In this document: piece after piece, positions 1 to 8,242 of the stretch
How positions within the stretch are numbered: position 1 is the first letter of the stretch
Layout: the number at the start of each line of letters is the position of its first letter
Source of the DNA: Flavobacteriaceae bacterium UBA5079
GTDB lineage: Bacteria; Bacteroidota; Bacteroidia; Flavobacteriales; Flavobacteriaceae
DNA: 8,905 nt
Assembly (NCBI GenBank): GCA_002414705.1
Contig: DIAL01000007.1
Coordinates: forward strand, 23,785-32,689
Direction: 5' to 3'
Translations under genes and position numbers: made by a program
The notes under the pieces: model-generated
Told to the model about the DNA's origin: nothing
Databases searched by the model: none
The model's input: only the letters and a program-made list of their open reading frames with translations

Positions 1-581
1 AAAAGAAATATAAATATTTTTTTGAATCAGACACCTTCTACATAATTGAAATAACAGAACATTCGCTTTACAATAATTTAAAAAAAATAAATACTTATCA
101 CAAAAACAAAACAACTAAATACAACAAATTAGGATGGTGCAAAATAGATAATTACATAAATAACGAAGTAGAACTAGCTAATTCTGCTCATAGGACTTTA
201 CCTTGGGAAACTTTTGAAAATATAAAATCCGATGAAAATCAAAAAATATTTTATGAAAATGTATCATTTCTGAAATACATCATACAATGGTCCAAGACTA
301 ATAATGTAGATGTAATTCTATTTACTCCTCCAGCTTATAAAACATATTACAATAACTTGAACAAAGAACAAATGTCTGAAACAATTAATAAAGCTATTGA
401 CTTTACTAAAAAATTTGACAACTGCACATATATAAACCTATTAGATGACCCTAGATATATAGCAAAAGATTTCTGGGACGCCAGTCATCTTTCAGATTTT
501 GGTGCCGAAAAGCTCTCACGTTATATGGATAGTGTCGTACAGTACAATTATTATGACACAAAAGCCAATCATACTAAATAA
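1..581 (+). CDS. C-terminal part of an SGNH/GDSL-like (DltD/AlgX-type) protein, 5' truncated
   Basis: The frame is open from base 3 to the TAA at 579-581, giving 192 residues without a start, so the gene enters from the left of the window. Near the C-terminus the segment FWDASHLSDFGAEKLS (Asp159 and His162 of the visible part) matches the block carrying the catalytic Asp and His of SGNH/GDSL hydrolases. The strand VILFTPP at residues 104-110 resembles the preceding core beta strand of that fold. The nucleophile Ser block would lie upstream and is not visible. In bacteria such tails are typical of DltD-, AlgX/AlgJ-like or DUF1574-like proteins that work with MBOAT acyltransferases on surface polymers; this partner is only an inference, because the neighbour is outside the window. 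The visible part is rich in Asn, Lys and Tyr and shows no membrane segment. Family placement is moderate and the exact function is unknown. Confidence 0.6.
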   Translation, partial: KKYKYFFESDTFYIIEITEHSLYNNLKKINTYHKNKTTKYNKLGWCKIDNYINNEVELANSAHRTLPWETFENIKSDENQKIFYENVSFLKYIIQWSKTNNVDVILFTPPAYKTYYNNLNKEQMSETINKAIDFTKKFDNCTYINLLDDPRYIAKDFWDASHLSDFGAEKLSRYMDSVVQYNYYDTKANHTK

Positions 582-692
582 ATAATTTAAGCACAGGTCA
601 TTTAATTAAAATAAAGGGGTTTCTTGAAAAATACGTTTAAAGAGATATAAAAAATTAAACAACAAAAAAAACTTTAACATCTTCTTATACAA

Positions 693-713
693 TAAAAACA
701 ATTACTGTTTTTA
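693..713. terminator. Weak AT-rich hairpin between convergent genes
   Basis: An 8-bp perfect stem (TAAAAACA with TGTTTTTA) and a 5-base loop sit in the 219-base gap between the SGNH-like gene and the convergent radical SAM gene. The stem has a single G-C pair and no long T run beyond its own Ts, so it is at best a weak bidirectional terminator. Nothing else recognisable was seen in 582-800, which is very A+T rich. Confidence 0.25.
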
Positions 714-800
714 ACTTTACCAATGTTAGTTATTAGTTTAATAGGTTCAGATTTCTCTTCCGAAAACCCTTTCAATCAAAAAATAATAAATTGGCCATTA

Positions 801-2672
801 TCAATAACTTGGCATTTCATGCAAGAAAGTTTCAATTAAACCCTCTGGATGACTTGTATTAGGTACAGGAAAATCAAACCAACTAGGTATATCTTTATCA
901 AAACCAGCTTGATTTAAATAGTTATGTAATGCCAAATTTAAACCTTTGGTGTATTTAGGATGATCTGCACCCTGAAGATCTTGATGGTATAAATCATTTT
1001 GAGCAAAACCTTCAAAATCGGGTCCTGTTATTTCAATTCCAAATGCTTCTGGATTCTGTCCAATAGGACTGTGAATGGTGGTTGTAAATTGATGCCAATA
1101 AGCAGACTGTATGCAGTTTCTTTCAAACAATTGCCTAACAACCTCTAATGAATCTATAGTTTCTTGTTCGGTTTGAGTTGGAAATCCATACATTAAATAG
1201 GCGTGAACCATGATATTATTTTCAGAAAAATTATGTGTTACGCGTGTTACTTGAGCTATATCTACACCTTTTTTCATTTTAGATAAAAGTCTGTCTGAAG
1301 CGACTTCCAATCCGCCTGTGACGGCAATACAACCGGATTTTGCCATAAGCTCACATAATTCAAAATTGAACGTTTTTTCGAATCTGATGTTTGTCCACCA
1401 AGTGATTTTTACACCTCTTTCCAGTAATGCATTGGATAAAGCCCGAAGCATTTTAGGAGGAGCTGCTTCATCAACAAAATGAAAACCTGTAATACCTGTA
1501 TCTTTAACTATCTTTTCAATTTTATTAACTAAATCGTCTGCTGTGGTGTTTTGATAATTACCAATATAATCTAAAGTCACATCACAAAACGAACATTGTT
1601 TCCAATAGCAACCATGAGAAATGGTTAGTTTATTCCATCTGGCGTCTGTCCACATACGATGCATAGGGTTTACCACATCTAAAAAAGACACGTATTTATC
1701 AAAAGGCAATCCAGTATAATCTGGTGCTGGTAAATTTTTATGATGATAAATGGTATTCGGAATTTTATTCTTGTAAACCACTTGATCATTTTCTAAAACG
1801 AAGGTTCGTTCTAGTTCTTCTTTAGAAATCTGACCTTCTAAAAGATGAACAATTTTAAGTAAAGGACCTTCGCCATCGTCTAATGAGATAAAATCTACAA
1901 ATTCAAAAATCCTAGAATCTTTAAGGGACCGTAATTCGGTATTACAATAACCACCACCAAAAGCCACATGAATTTCTGGAAAAAGCTGCTTTATAAATTG
2001 TGCACAACGTAAAGCTGCAAACAAATTACCAGGAAATGGAATGGTAAAACAGACTAAATTAGGTGTTTCCATTTCAATTTGAGCCACTAAAATATCCAGC
2101 ATCTTTTCTTCAATGAGCGTGGGTTGATAACTCAAAAATTCATCTATTTGATTAAAACTACTTGCAGACGTGCTAATTTGCTCGGCATATTTAGTAAATG
2201 CAAAAAACTCGTCTATATTGGCTTGAATAAAATCGCCTATTTCTTCAATAAAAAGTGTTCCAAAATGCTTGGCTTTATCTATTATTCCAGTATCTCCAGC
2301 TTCCCATTTTATGTCTGTATTCACTTTAGCCAATCTGTGTCCAATTGGCAAAAAATGAGGTTCCAAAATTTTATGCGCTGTTTTAATATCTTGCTTTTGA
2401 AGAAATGAAATAACGACATCTATACAGGAAATGTAGCGTTTTTTCATTCGGCTTACTTCGGGATAGTGGTCATTCTCCAAGTCGGTTGCTTCTTGGAACA
2501 TAGCAGTTAAAAAATGACTTGAGAAAATGGCAGTAAAAAGCTCAATGCTTAAATCGCAATGTGCAACAGGTATTTGGTGTTGCTCTAAAAACCCTTTTAA
2601 ATAAGCCGTTGCAGGATAAGCAGTATTCAACTGCGTAAAAGGTGGTGTAATAAAAAGGATTTTAGATTGCAT
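801..2672 (-). CDS. B12-binding-like radical SAM protein, substrate unknown
   Basis: The 623-residue protein begins KILFITPPFTQLNTAYP and has a Rossmann-like first half. A segment LVCFTIPFPGN (about 206-216) and VAFGGGYCN (about 236-244) match the later strands and Gly-rich loop of cobalamin-binding domains. The usual DxHxxG cobalamin motif is not seen in the expected N-terminal region. The radical SAM domain starts near residue 348 with SHGCYWKQCSFCD: Cys355, Cys360 and Cys363 would hold the 4Fe-4S cluster in a CX4CX2C spacing instead of the usual CX3CX2C. Later barrel motifs are GFHFVDEA (397-404), GGLEVAS (453-459) and YGFPTQTEQE (495-504). About 100 residues follow the barrel. The architecture resembles B12-dependent radical SAM methylases and cyclases in general, but substrate and reaction cannot be assigned. 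It is transcribed away from a tRNA-dihydrouridine synthase gene with a 110-base shared upstream region. The start is supported by the family-like N-terminus and a promoter element immediately upstream. Confidence 0.85.
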   Translation of the reverse strand: MQSKILFITPPFTQLNTAYPATAYLKGFLEQHQIPVAHCDLSIELFTAIFSSHFLTAMFQEATDLENDHYPEVSRMKKRYISCIDVVISFLQKQDIKTAHKILEPHFLPIGHRLAKVNTDIKWEAGDTGIIDKAKHFGTLFIEEIGDFIQANIDEFFAFTKYAEQISTSASSFNQIDEFLSYQPTLIEEKMLDILVAQIEMETPNLVCFTIPFPGNLFAALRCAQFIKQLFPEIHVAFGGGYCNTELRSLKDSRIFEFVDFISLDDGEGPLLKIVHLLEGQISKEELERTFVLENDQVVYKNKIPNTIYHHKNLPAPDYTGLPFDKYVSFLDVVNPMHRMWTDARWNKLTISHGCYWKQCSFCDVTLDYIGNYQNTTADDLVNKIEKIVKDTGITGFHFVDEAAPPKMLRALSNALLERGVKITWWTNIRFEKTFNFELCELMAKSGCIAVTGGLEVASDRLLSKMKKGVDIAQVTRVTHNFSENNIMVHAYLMYGFPTQTEQETIDSLEVVRQLFERNCIQSAYWHQFTTTIHSPIGQNPEAFGIEITGPDFEGFAQNDLYHQDLQGADHPKYTKGLNLALHNYLNQAGFDKDIPSWFDFPVPNTSHPEGLIETFLHEMPSY

Positions 2673-2676
2673 TTAG

Positions 2677-2684
2677 CAAAGATA
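2677..2684 (-). promoter_or_regulatory. TAnnTTTG -7 element for the radical SAM gene
   Basis: On the minus strand TATCTTTG is an exact match to the Bacteroidota -7 consensus TAnnTTTG. Only four bases (CTAA) separate it from the ATG at 2672, so transcription would begin at or next to the start codon. No TTG -33 element is visible at the expected distance, which lowers confidence. Confidence 0.5.
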
Positions 2685-2757
2685 GAGTTCTTTAAAATAA
2701 GTTGCTTAAAATAGTATCATATTATGCCTATAAATAAAATCCATCAACCAATTATTA

Positions 2758-2765
2758 TATCTTTG
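2758..2765 (+). promoter_or_regulatory. TAnnTTTG -7 element for the dihydrouridine synthase gene
   Basis: TATCTTTG on the plus strand is an exact match to the Bacteroidota -7 consensus and lies 17 bases before the ATG at 2783. This would give a short leader of roughly ten bases. No clear TTG -33 element is present upstream. It is divergent from an identical octamer on the other strand 73 bases away. Confidence 0.5.
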
Positions 2766-2782
2766 CCCAACTAAATAACAGG

Positions 2783-3748
2783 ATGTCTTACACGCTACTT
2801 TCATCACCTTTACAGGGTTTTACAGATTTCAGATTTCGCAATGCATTCCATCATTACTTTGGTGGTATAGACACGTTTTATGCGCCATATATCAAGCTTA
2901 ATGGAAAACTAAAAATAAAGCAATCGTATCAAAATGATTTACTTCCTGAAAATAATGCAACTTTAGAGGTAATTCCGCAGGTCATGACCAACGATGCTGA
3001 CGAGTTTTTATTTGTTATTAAATATGTACAAAGTTTAGGTTACAAAGAATTAAATTGGAATTTAGGTTGTCCATATCCCATGGTTACAAAATCTGGAATG
3101 GGTTCTGGTTTAATTTGCAATCCTACAAGAATTAATGAGGTTTTACAAAAGGCTCATAATGAAACGGATATTGTGGTTTCTATGAAAATGCGAATGGGTT
3201 ACGAACATGCAGAAGAAATTTTAGATACTTTCCCAATTTTAGATCAATATCCGCTTAAAAACATTGCTATTCACGCTAGAATTGGAAAACAACTCTACAA
3301 AGGACCTGTAGATTTAGATGCTTTTGAAAAATGTATTAGCAGTACCAAACACAAATTATACTATAATGGCGATATTACCAGCGTTGCTAGTTTTAATAGT
3401 ATTAAACAACGTTTTCCTAGTATTGATCATTTTATGATTGGACGTGGTTTAATTGCCGATCCGTTTCTGCCAAGTATGATAAAAAATGACACAACAGAAT
3501 ATCCAGAAAATCGTTGGTCTATTTTCTCTGAATTTCATGACACTATTTACCAGCAATATGACGAATATTTATCTGGACCAACGCCTATAAAGATGAAAAT
3601 GTTAGGCTTTTGGGAATTTTTTTCGCAGGCAACATCCAACCCACAGAAAACATATAAAGCTATAAAAAAAGCATCAAATCCTGTTAAATACAAACAAGCT
3701 GTTGAACAGATTATTAGTAATGAAATGAAGGTGAAAACACGCTTTTAA
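2783..3748 (+). CDS. tRNA-dihydrouridine synthase (Dus family)
   Basis: This 321-residue protein has the Dus TIM-barrel signature from end to end: an N-terminal SSPLQGFTDFRFR, the catalytic segment NLGCPYPMV with Cys96 as the expected proton donor, MKMRMG (134-139), IHAR (163-166) and the phosphate-binding end YNGDI with MIGRGLIADP (194-198 and 218-227). Family members use FMN and NADPH to reduce specific uridines of tRNA to dihydrouridine in the cytoplasm. Length is typical (about 310-340). The position modified cannot be told from sequence. The residues after the catalytic Cys are Pro-Tyr-Pro-Met, not the Ser-Lys-type sequence of DusB/DusC, which suggests a Bacteroidota-specific subgroup. 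The C-terminal third (about 240-321) is a helical extension like the tRNA-binding domain of the family. It is divergent from the radical SAM gene; no partner for tRNA modification adjoins it. Confidence 0.93.
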   Translation: MSYTLLSSPLQGFTDFRFRNAFHHYFGGIDTFYAPYIKLNGKLKIKQSYQNDLLPENNATLEVIPQVMTNDADEFLFVIKYVQSLGYKELNWNLGCPYPMVTKSGMGSGLICNPTRINEVLQKAHNETDIVVSMKMRMGYEHAEEILDTFPILDQYPLKNIAIHARIGKQLYKGPVDLDAFEKCISSTKHKLYYNGDITSVASFNSIKQRFPSIDHFMIGRGLIADPFLPSMIKNDTTEYPENRWSIFSEFHDTIYQQYDEYLSGPTPIKMKMLGFWEFFSQATSNPQKTYKAIKKASNPVKYKQAVEQIISNEMKVKTRF

Positions 3749-3758
3749 AAACGATGAA

Positions 3759-3796
3759 AATCTAATTTGAAATTATAAACAGTTTTAATTTAGATT
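3759..3796 (+). terminator. Imperfect hairpin downstream of the dihydrouridine synthase gene
   Basis: An imperfect 14-position stem (AATCTAA pairs with TTAGATT, then one mismatch and mostly A-T pairs) with a loop of about ten bases starts 10 bases after the dus stop codon. It lacks a following T run, so it is a weak candidate for terminating dus. The rest of 3749-3916 shows no clear TAnnTTTG promoter for the next gene. Confidence 0.25.
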
Positions 3797-3916
3797 ACTC
3801 TTCAAGAGAAATTTATTAAAATAAAACTTGATTATTAGACAATTGTAATTCATTTTATTTATTTTAAAGACATGAAATCGTATGGACTTCGACTTACATA
3901 ACAAAACATTATAATC

Positions 3917-4447
3917 ATGAAAAATATTAAAATTGCATTTTTAATTTTATTTGTTTCTTTGGCTACCTTAAAGGTAAATGCCCAAACAATTAATACCAAT
4001 AAATCTGAAGTAAACTTTAAAATTACAGGAGGTGGTATTTTTAATGTGAAAGGCAATTTTACAGGAATGCAAGGCGATTTTAACTTTAATAAATCTGATT
4101 TAATTGCTGCAAATTTTGATATTTGTGTGGATGCAAAATCTGTTGACACTGAGAACGAAAAACGTGACACCCATTTGCGTTCTGCCGATTTTTTTGCTGT
4201 AGAAACATATCCTACCATTTGTTATAAATCGGATGCTGTTGCTAAAACTAAAACTGGGTATTCAACTACGGGAGCATTAACTATTCATGGTGTGACTAAA
4301 ACGGTAACCATTCCATTCACATTTAAAAACAACACGTTTCAAGGCGAACTAGAAATTAACCGTTTAGATTATAAAATTGGTGAAGATTACGGAACTTTTC
4401 GTGTTGGAGAAACTGCTACTGTTACTATTATTTGTCAGGTAAATTAA
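3917..4447 (+). CDS. Secreted YceI-like lipid-binding protein
   Basis: The 176-residue product begins with a classic Sec signal peptide: positive MKNIKIA, a hydrophobic core to about residue 18, and a likely cut after Ala22 (KVNA/QT). The mature part is a YceI lipocalin-like domain of about 154 residues. The family signature is clear in EKRDTHLRSADFFAVETYP (residues 81-99), and LTIHGVTKTVTIPF (121-134) and the C-terminal beta strands also fit. YceI proteins bind long-chain isoprenoids or other amphiphiles in an eight-stranded barrel; the ligand here is unknown, and the site of action should be the periplasm. There is no lipobox Cys at the cut site, so it is not a lipoprotein. The gene stands alone on the plus strand. 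Its TAA overlaps the TAA of the convergent pentein gene. Confidence 0.92.
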   Translation: MKNIKIAFLILFVSLATLKVNAQTINTNKSEVNFKITGGGIFNVKGNFTGMQGDFNFNKSDLIAANFDICVDAKSVDTENEKRDTHLRSADFFAVETYPTICYKSDAVAKTKTGYSTTGALTIHGVTKTVTIPFTFKNNTFQGELEINRLDYKIGEDYGTFRVGETATVTIICQVN

Positions 4448-5358
4448 TCACGAATTAAAGGCATAGTACTGCAACGCAATAAGCCTTCTTGTTTGGCTAT
4501 TTCAGCATAAGGTACTTCTTCAACTGTTATACCATTACTTCGTAACCAAGTATTTAATCGTGTGAAATTTTTCTCTGAAATAACAACATCTTCTGAAATA
4601 GAGAAAACGTTACTGTTCATATTATACATTTCGTCACGGGTGATATGAAATAGGTTTTCTTTGCCAAATAAATCTACTAAATACATATAATCACTTTCCT
4701 CACGAAACCCACTTTTATAAATAATACCTTTATTTTTTCCTACAGGTTGAAAACAACAATCTAAATGAAGTGCGTTATCTCGCGGTTCTATTTTAGATTT
4801 TACCAAATCGAATTCCTTTACAATTTTATTTGGAAATAAGTCCTTTAAATACTGAACGCCTTCCATATTAGTTCTTGCTGTTATGTAGTTTTTATAATCA
4901 CTTCCTTTGTAGGTTCCTACAAAAATATGATTATTCCAAAGCATCACATCACCACCTTCAATATGGACTTCTTCAGGTGGACGGACTACTTTTTTAGGAT
5001 CTACTTGATCAATAATATATTGTACTGCTTCTAGTTCCTCTTCCCGATTGGGTAATATATTAGCTTTAATAAATACATCATCAATTACAAAAGCAATATC
5101 ACGTGTAAAAATCTGATTACAGTCGGAAATTAATTCTGGCCTATAAACTTGAACATCGTATTTTTTAAATACATCAGCAACAGCTTGCATTTCAGTTACC
5201 ATGTCTGCCTCAATAGGATAAGTACCAGCTTTTATGTGTTCTAATGATTTTGGATCATAGGCTTCACTTTCAGTAGGTGTTGGGCCATTACTAATTGCCG
5301 TACCTAATACAACGGCTCTTAATCTAGATGTTTCGTTTTTAACGTTTAATTTTAGCAT
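4444..5358 (-). CDS. Pentein-fold guanidino-group hydrolase (DDAH / arginine deiminase / amidinotransferase-like)
   Basis: The 304-residue protein carries the pentein superfamily active-site order: FTRDIAFV (Arg86-Asp87), HIEGGDVML (Glu134 and Asp137), NALHLDCCF (His198) and near the end LLRCSTMPL (Cys296, the expected nucleophile). These enzymes attack the guanidine carbon of arginine-type substrates through a covalent thiouronium intermediate, yielding citrulline (DDAH, arginine deiminase) or transferring the amidino group. The length is closer to DDAH (about 255-300) than to arginine deiminase (about 410) or glycine amidinotransferase (about 360-420), but the substrate cannot be settled. 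No signal peptide is seen, so it is cytoplasmic. It lies 60 bases after gltA on the same strand, behind the gltA terminator, and converges on the YceI gene with interlocking stops. The start gives a compact N-terminus (MLKLNVKNETSRLRAVVLG) leading straight into the first blade. Confidence 0.85.
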   Translation of the reverse strand: MLKLNVKNETSRLRAVVLGTAISNGPTPTESEAYDPKSLEHIKAGTYPIEADMVTEMQAVADVFKKYDVQVYRPELISDCNQIFTRDIAFVIDDVFIKANILPNREEELEAVQYIIDQVDPKKVVRPPEEVHIEGGDVMLWNNHIFVGTYKGSDYKNYITARTNMEGVQYLKDLFPNKIVKEFDLVKSKIEPRDNALHLDCCFQPVGKNKGIIYKSGFREESDYMYLVDLFGKENLFHITRDEMYNMNSNVFSISEDVVISEKNFTRLNTWLRSNGITVEEVPYAEIAKQEGLLRCSTMPLIRD

Positions 5359-5362
5359 AGTG

Positions 5363-5370
5363 TAAATATA
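5363..5370 (-). promoter_or_regulatory. Possible -7 element for the pentein gene
   Basis: TATATTTA on the minus strand matches TAnnTTTG in all but the last base and lies four bases before the ATG at 5358. It directly abuts the T run of the gltA terminator. No TTG is found at the -33 distance, which would fall inside the terminator hairpin. The alternative is read-through from gltA. Confidence 0.3.
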
Positions 5371-5400
5371 AAAAAAGCTTCATAATTATATGAAGCTTTT
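5371..5400 (-). terminator. Intrinsic terminator of citrate synthase gene
   Basis: Read on the minus strand, a perfect 12-bp stem (AAAAGCTTCATA pairing with TATGAAGCTTTT) with a four-base loop is followed by Ts from the run at 5371-5376. It begins 18 bases after the gltA stop, as expected for a Rho-independent terminator of gltA. The A tract on the other side could let it also work weakly on the plus strand. Confidence 0.85.
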
Positions 5401-5418
5401 AGGAAAGATATCTTTTTA

Positions 5419-6705
5419 TTAGCGTTGATTTACAGCTTTAAACGGTCTGTGCGTTTCACCTGTATAAATTTGTCTTGGTCGACCAATTGGTTCTTGGTTT
5501 AATCGCATTTCGCGCCATTGCGCAATCCAACCTGGTAAACGCCCTAAAGCGAACATAACAGTAAACATATCAGTAGGGATATTCATAGCTCTGTAAATAA
5601 TACCTGAATAGAAATCTACATTTGGATATAATTTTCTATCAACGAAGTATGAATCTTCAAGGGCTTCTTTTTCAAGTCCTTTAGCTATATCAAGAATAGG
5701 ATCTTCAACACCTAGGTTTCCTAGAACGTCATCAGCCGATTTTTTAATAATTTTAGCACGAGGATCAAAGTTTTTATAAACACGGTGACCAAAACCCATT
5801 AAACGGAATGGATCCTCTTTATCTTTAGCTTTTGCCATGTATTTTTTAGTATCACCATCGTCGGCTTTTATACCTTCAAGCATTTCTAAAACAGCTTGAT
5901 TTGCACCACCATGAAGTGGTCCCCAAAGTGCAGAAATTCCAGCAGATAATGAAGCAAATAAACCAGCATGTGAAGAACCTACAATTCTAACTGTAGATGT
6001 TGAACAATTCTGCTCATGATCTGCATGTAAGATTAATAATTTATCTAAAGCGTTTACAACAACTGGATCTAGTTCATATTCGCAATTAGGTTGTTTGAAC
6101 ATCATTTTAAGAACATTCTCAACATAACCTAATGAGTTATCGCCATAATCTAATGGTAAACCTTGTTTTTTACGAAGTGTCCAAGCTACTAATACAGGGA
6201 ATTTACCCATAATTTTAACAATAGCTTTATACATATCTTCTTCAGAATTTACATTTACAGAAGATGGATTAAAAGCAGTTAATGCACTTGTTAAAGATGC
6301 TAAAACACCCATTGGATGCGCTGATTTTGGAAATGCATCAATAATCTTGCGTACATCTTCATCAACAACGGATTGCGCTTTAATGTCTTTATGAAATTTA
6401 TCTAATTGCTCTTGCGTTGGTAATTCTCCAAAAATTAATAAGTAGGCAACTTCTAGAAAATCTGCTTTTTCAGCTAACTCCTCAATAGAGTAACCACGAT
6501 ATCTTAAAATACCTTTTTCACCATCTAGAAATGTAATAGCACTTTCACAAGAACCAGTGTTTTTATAACCAGGATCTATAGTTACAACACCATTAGTAAC
6601 ACTTCTTAAATTTTTAATATCAATTCCAACTTCATTTTCGGTTCCTTTAATTAATGGAAATTCGTGTTTTTCGCCATTAACTTCTAAAGTAGCTGTGTTT
6701 GCCAT
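5419..6705 (-). CDS. gltA: Citrate synthase, type II (hexameric-type bacterial form)
   Basis: This condenses acetyl-CoA with oxaloacetate to citrate, the entry step of the TCA cycle in the cytoplasm. The 428-residue length equals that of the long type II enzymes such as E. coli GltA (427). Active-site blocks are all present: LHADHEQNCSTSTVR (His230), GPLHGGANQAVL (His265), MGFGHRVYKNFDPRA (His307) and YPNVDFYSG (Asp364). By family knowledge, His265, His307 and Asp364 correspond to the catalytic His264, His305 and Asp362 of E. coli. The N-terminal beta-rich extension (about 1-50) typical of the NADH-sensitive type II form is also there. The gene lies downstream of eno on the same strand with a 210-base gap and is followed by its own terminator. 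The start at 6705 gives the family-like MANTATLEVNGEKHEFPL. Confidence 0.98.
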   Translation of the reverse strand: MANTATLEVNGEKHEFPLIKGTENEVGIDIKNLRSVTNGVVTIDPGYKNTGSCESAITFLDGEKGILRYRGYSIEELAEKADFLEVAYLLIFGELPTQEQLDKFHKDIKAQSVVDEDVRKIIDAFPKSAHPMGVLASLTSALTAFNPSSVNVNSEEDMYKAIVKIMGKFPVLVAWTLRKKQGLPLDYGDNSLGYVENVLKMMFKQPNCEYELDPVVVNALDKLLILHADHEQNCSTSTVRIVGSSHAGLFASLSAGISALWGPLHGGANQAVLEMLEGIKADDGDTKKYMAKAKDKEDPFRLMGFGHRVYKNFDPRAKIIKKSADDVLGNLGVEDPILDIAKGLEKEALEDSYFVDRKLYPNVDFYSGIIYRAMNIPTDMFTVMFALGRLPGWIAQWREMRLNQEPIGRPRQIYTGETHRPFKAVNQR

Positions 6706-6760
6706 ATATCTATATAATTATTATAATATTTATTTGAATCTTTTAATGATTACGAAAATA

Positions 6761-6788
6761 CAAAATATCTCCCTATTTTTAAAGTCAA
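6761..6788 (-). promoter_or_regulatory. Possible gltA promoter
   Basis: On the minus strand TTG (6786-6788) is followed after 17 bases by ATATTTTG (6761-6768), close to but not an exact TAnnTTTG. A second partial match, TATTTTCG at 6753-6760, lies next to it. Both are in the gap between the eno terminator and gltA. Either would give a 5' leader of roughly 40-50 bases. Assignment between the two is uncertain. Confidence 0.3.
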
Positions 6789-6832
6789 TTAACAAGGTTT
6801 TATCAATAAAGATATTGGTAAAATTGATACAT

Positions 6833-6868
6833 AAAAAAGCGATTATTAGAGGTCTAATAATCGCTTTT
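6833..6868 (-). terminator. Intrinsic terminator of enolase gene
   Basis: Read on the minus strand, AAAAGCGATTATTAG pairs with CTAATAATCGCTTTT for 15 perfect base pairs around a tetraloop, followed by a T run from the A tract at 6833-6838. It starts 47 bases after the eno stop. This separates eno from gltA transcriptionally, at least in part. Confidence 0.9.
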
Positions 6869-6915
6869 AAGGTTATATTTTGTTCAATTAAAAAATCTAT
6901 TGATTTTTTCGAAAA

Positions 6916-8235
<1,320 letters not shown>

Positions 8236-8242
8236 TTAAGCC

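Noticed and set aside
357..581. A separate small 74-residue gene starting at TTG 357
   Set aside because: The same frame is open back to base 3 with protein-like content (for example VILFTPP just upstream), so this is the tail of a longer gene cut by the window edge.
582..800. Possible replication origin or small RNA in the A+T-rich gap
   Set aside because: No DnaA-box-like repeats, no ordered direct repeats and no promoter-terminator pair were found; it looks like an ordinary convergent intergenic region.
2124..2408. 94-codon open frame on the plus strand
   Set aside because: It is antisense to the radical SAM gene, with no recognisable domain and low-complexity Lys/Phe/Ile content.
3873..3902. 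Nine-codon leader peptide before the YceI gene (MKSYGLRLT)
   Set aside because: It is too short and has no run of repeated amino acids or alternative hairpins that would suggest attenuation.
3859..4218. 119-codon open frame on the minus strand
   Set aside because: It is antisense to the YceI gene, which has a clear signal peptide and family motif; the translated antisense shows no domain.
5404..5415. 12-bp palindrome AAAGATATCTTT just after the gltA stop
   Set aside because: It is short, has no loop and lies directly before the terminator stem; chance or part of terminator context is the simplest reading.
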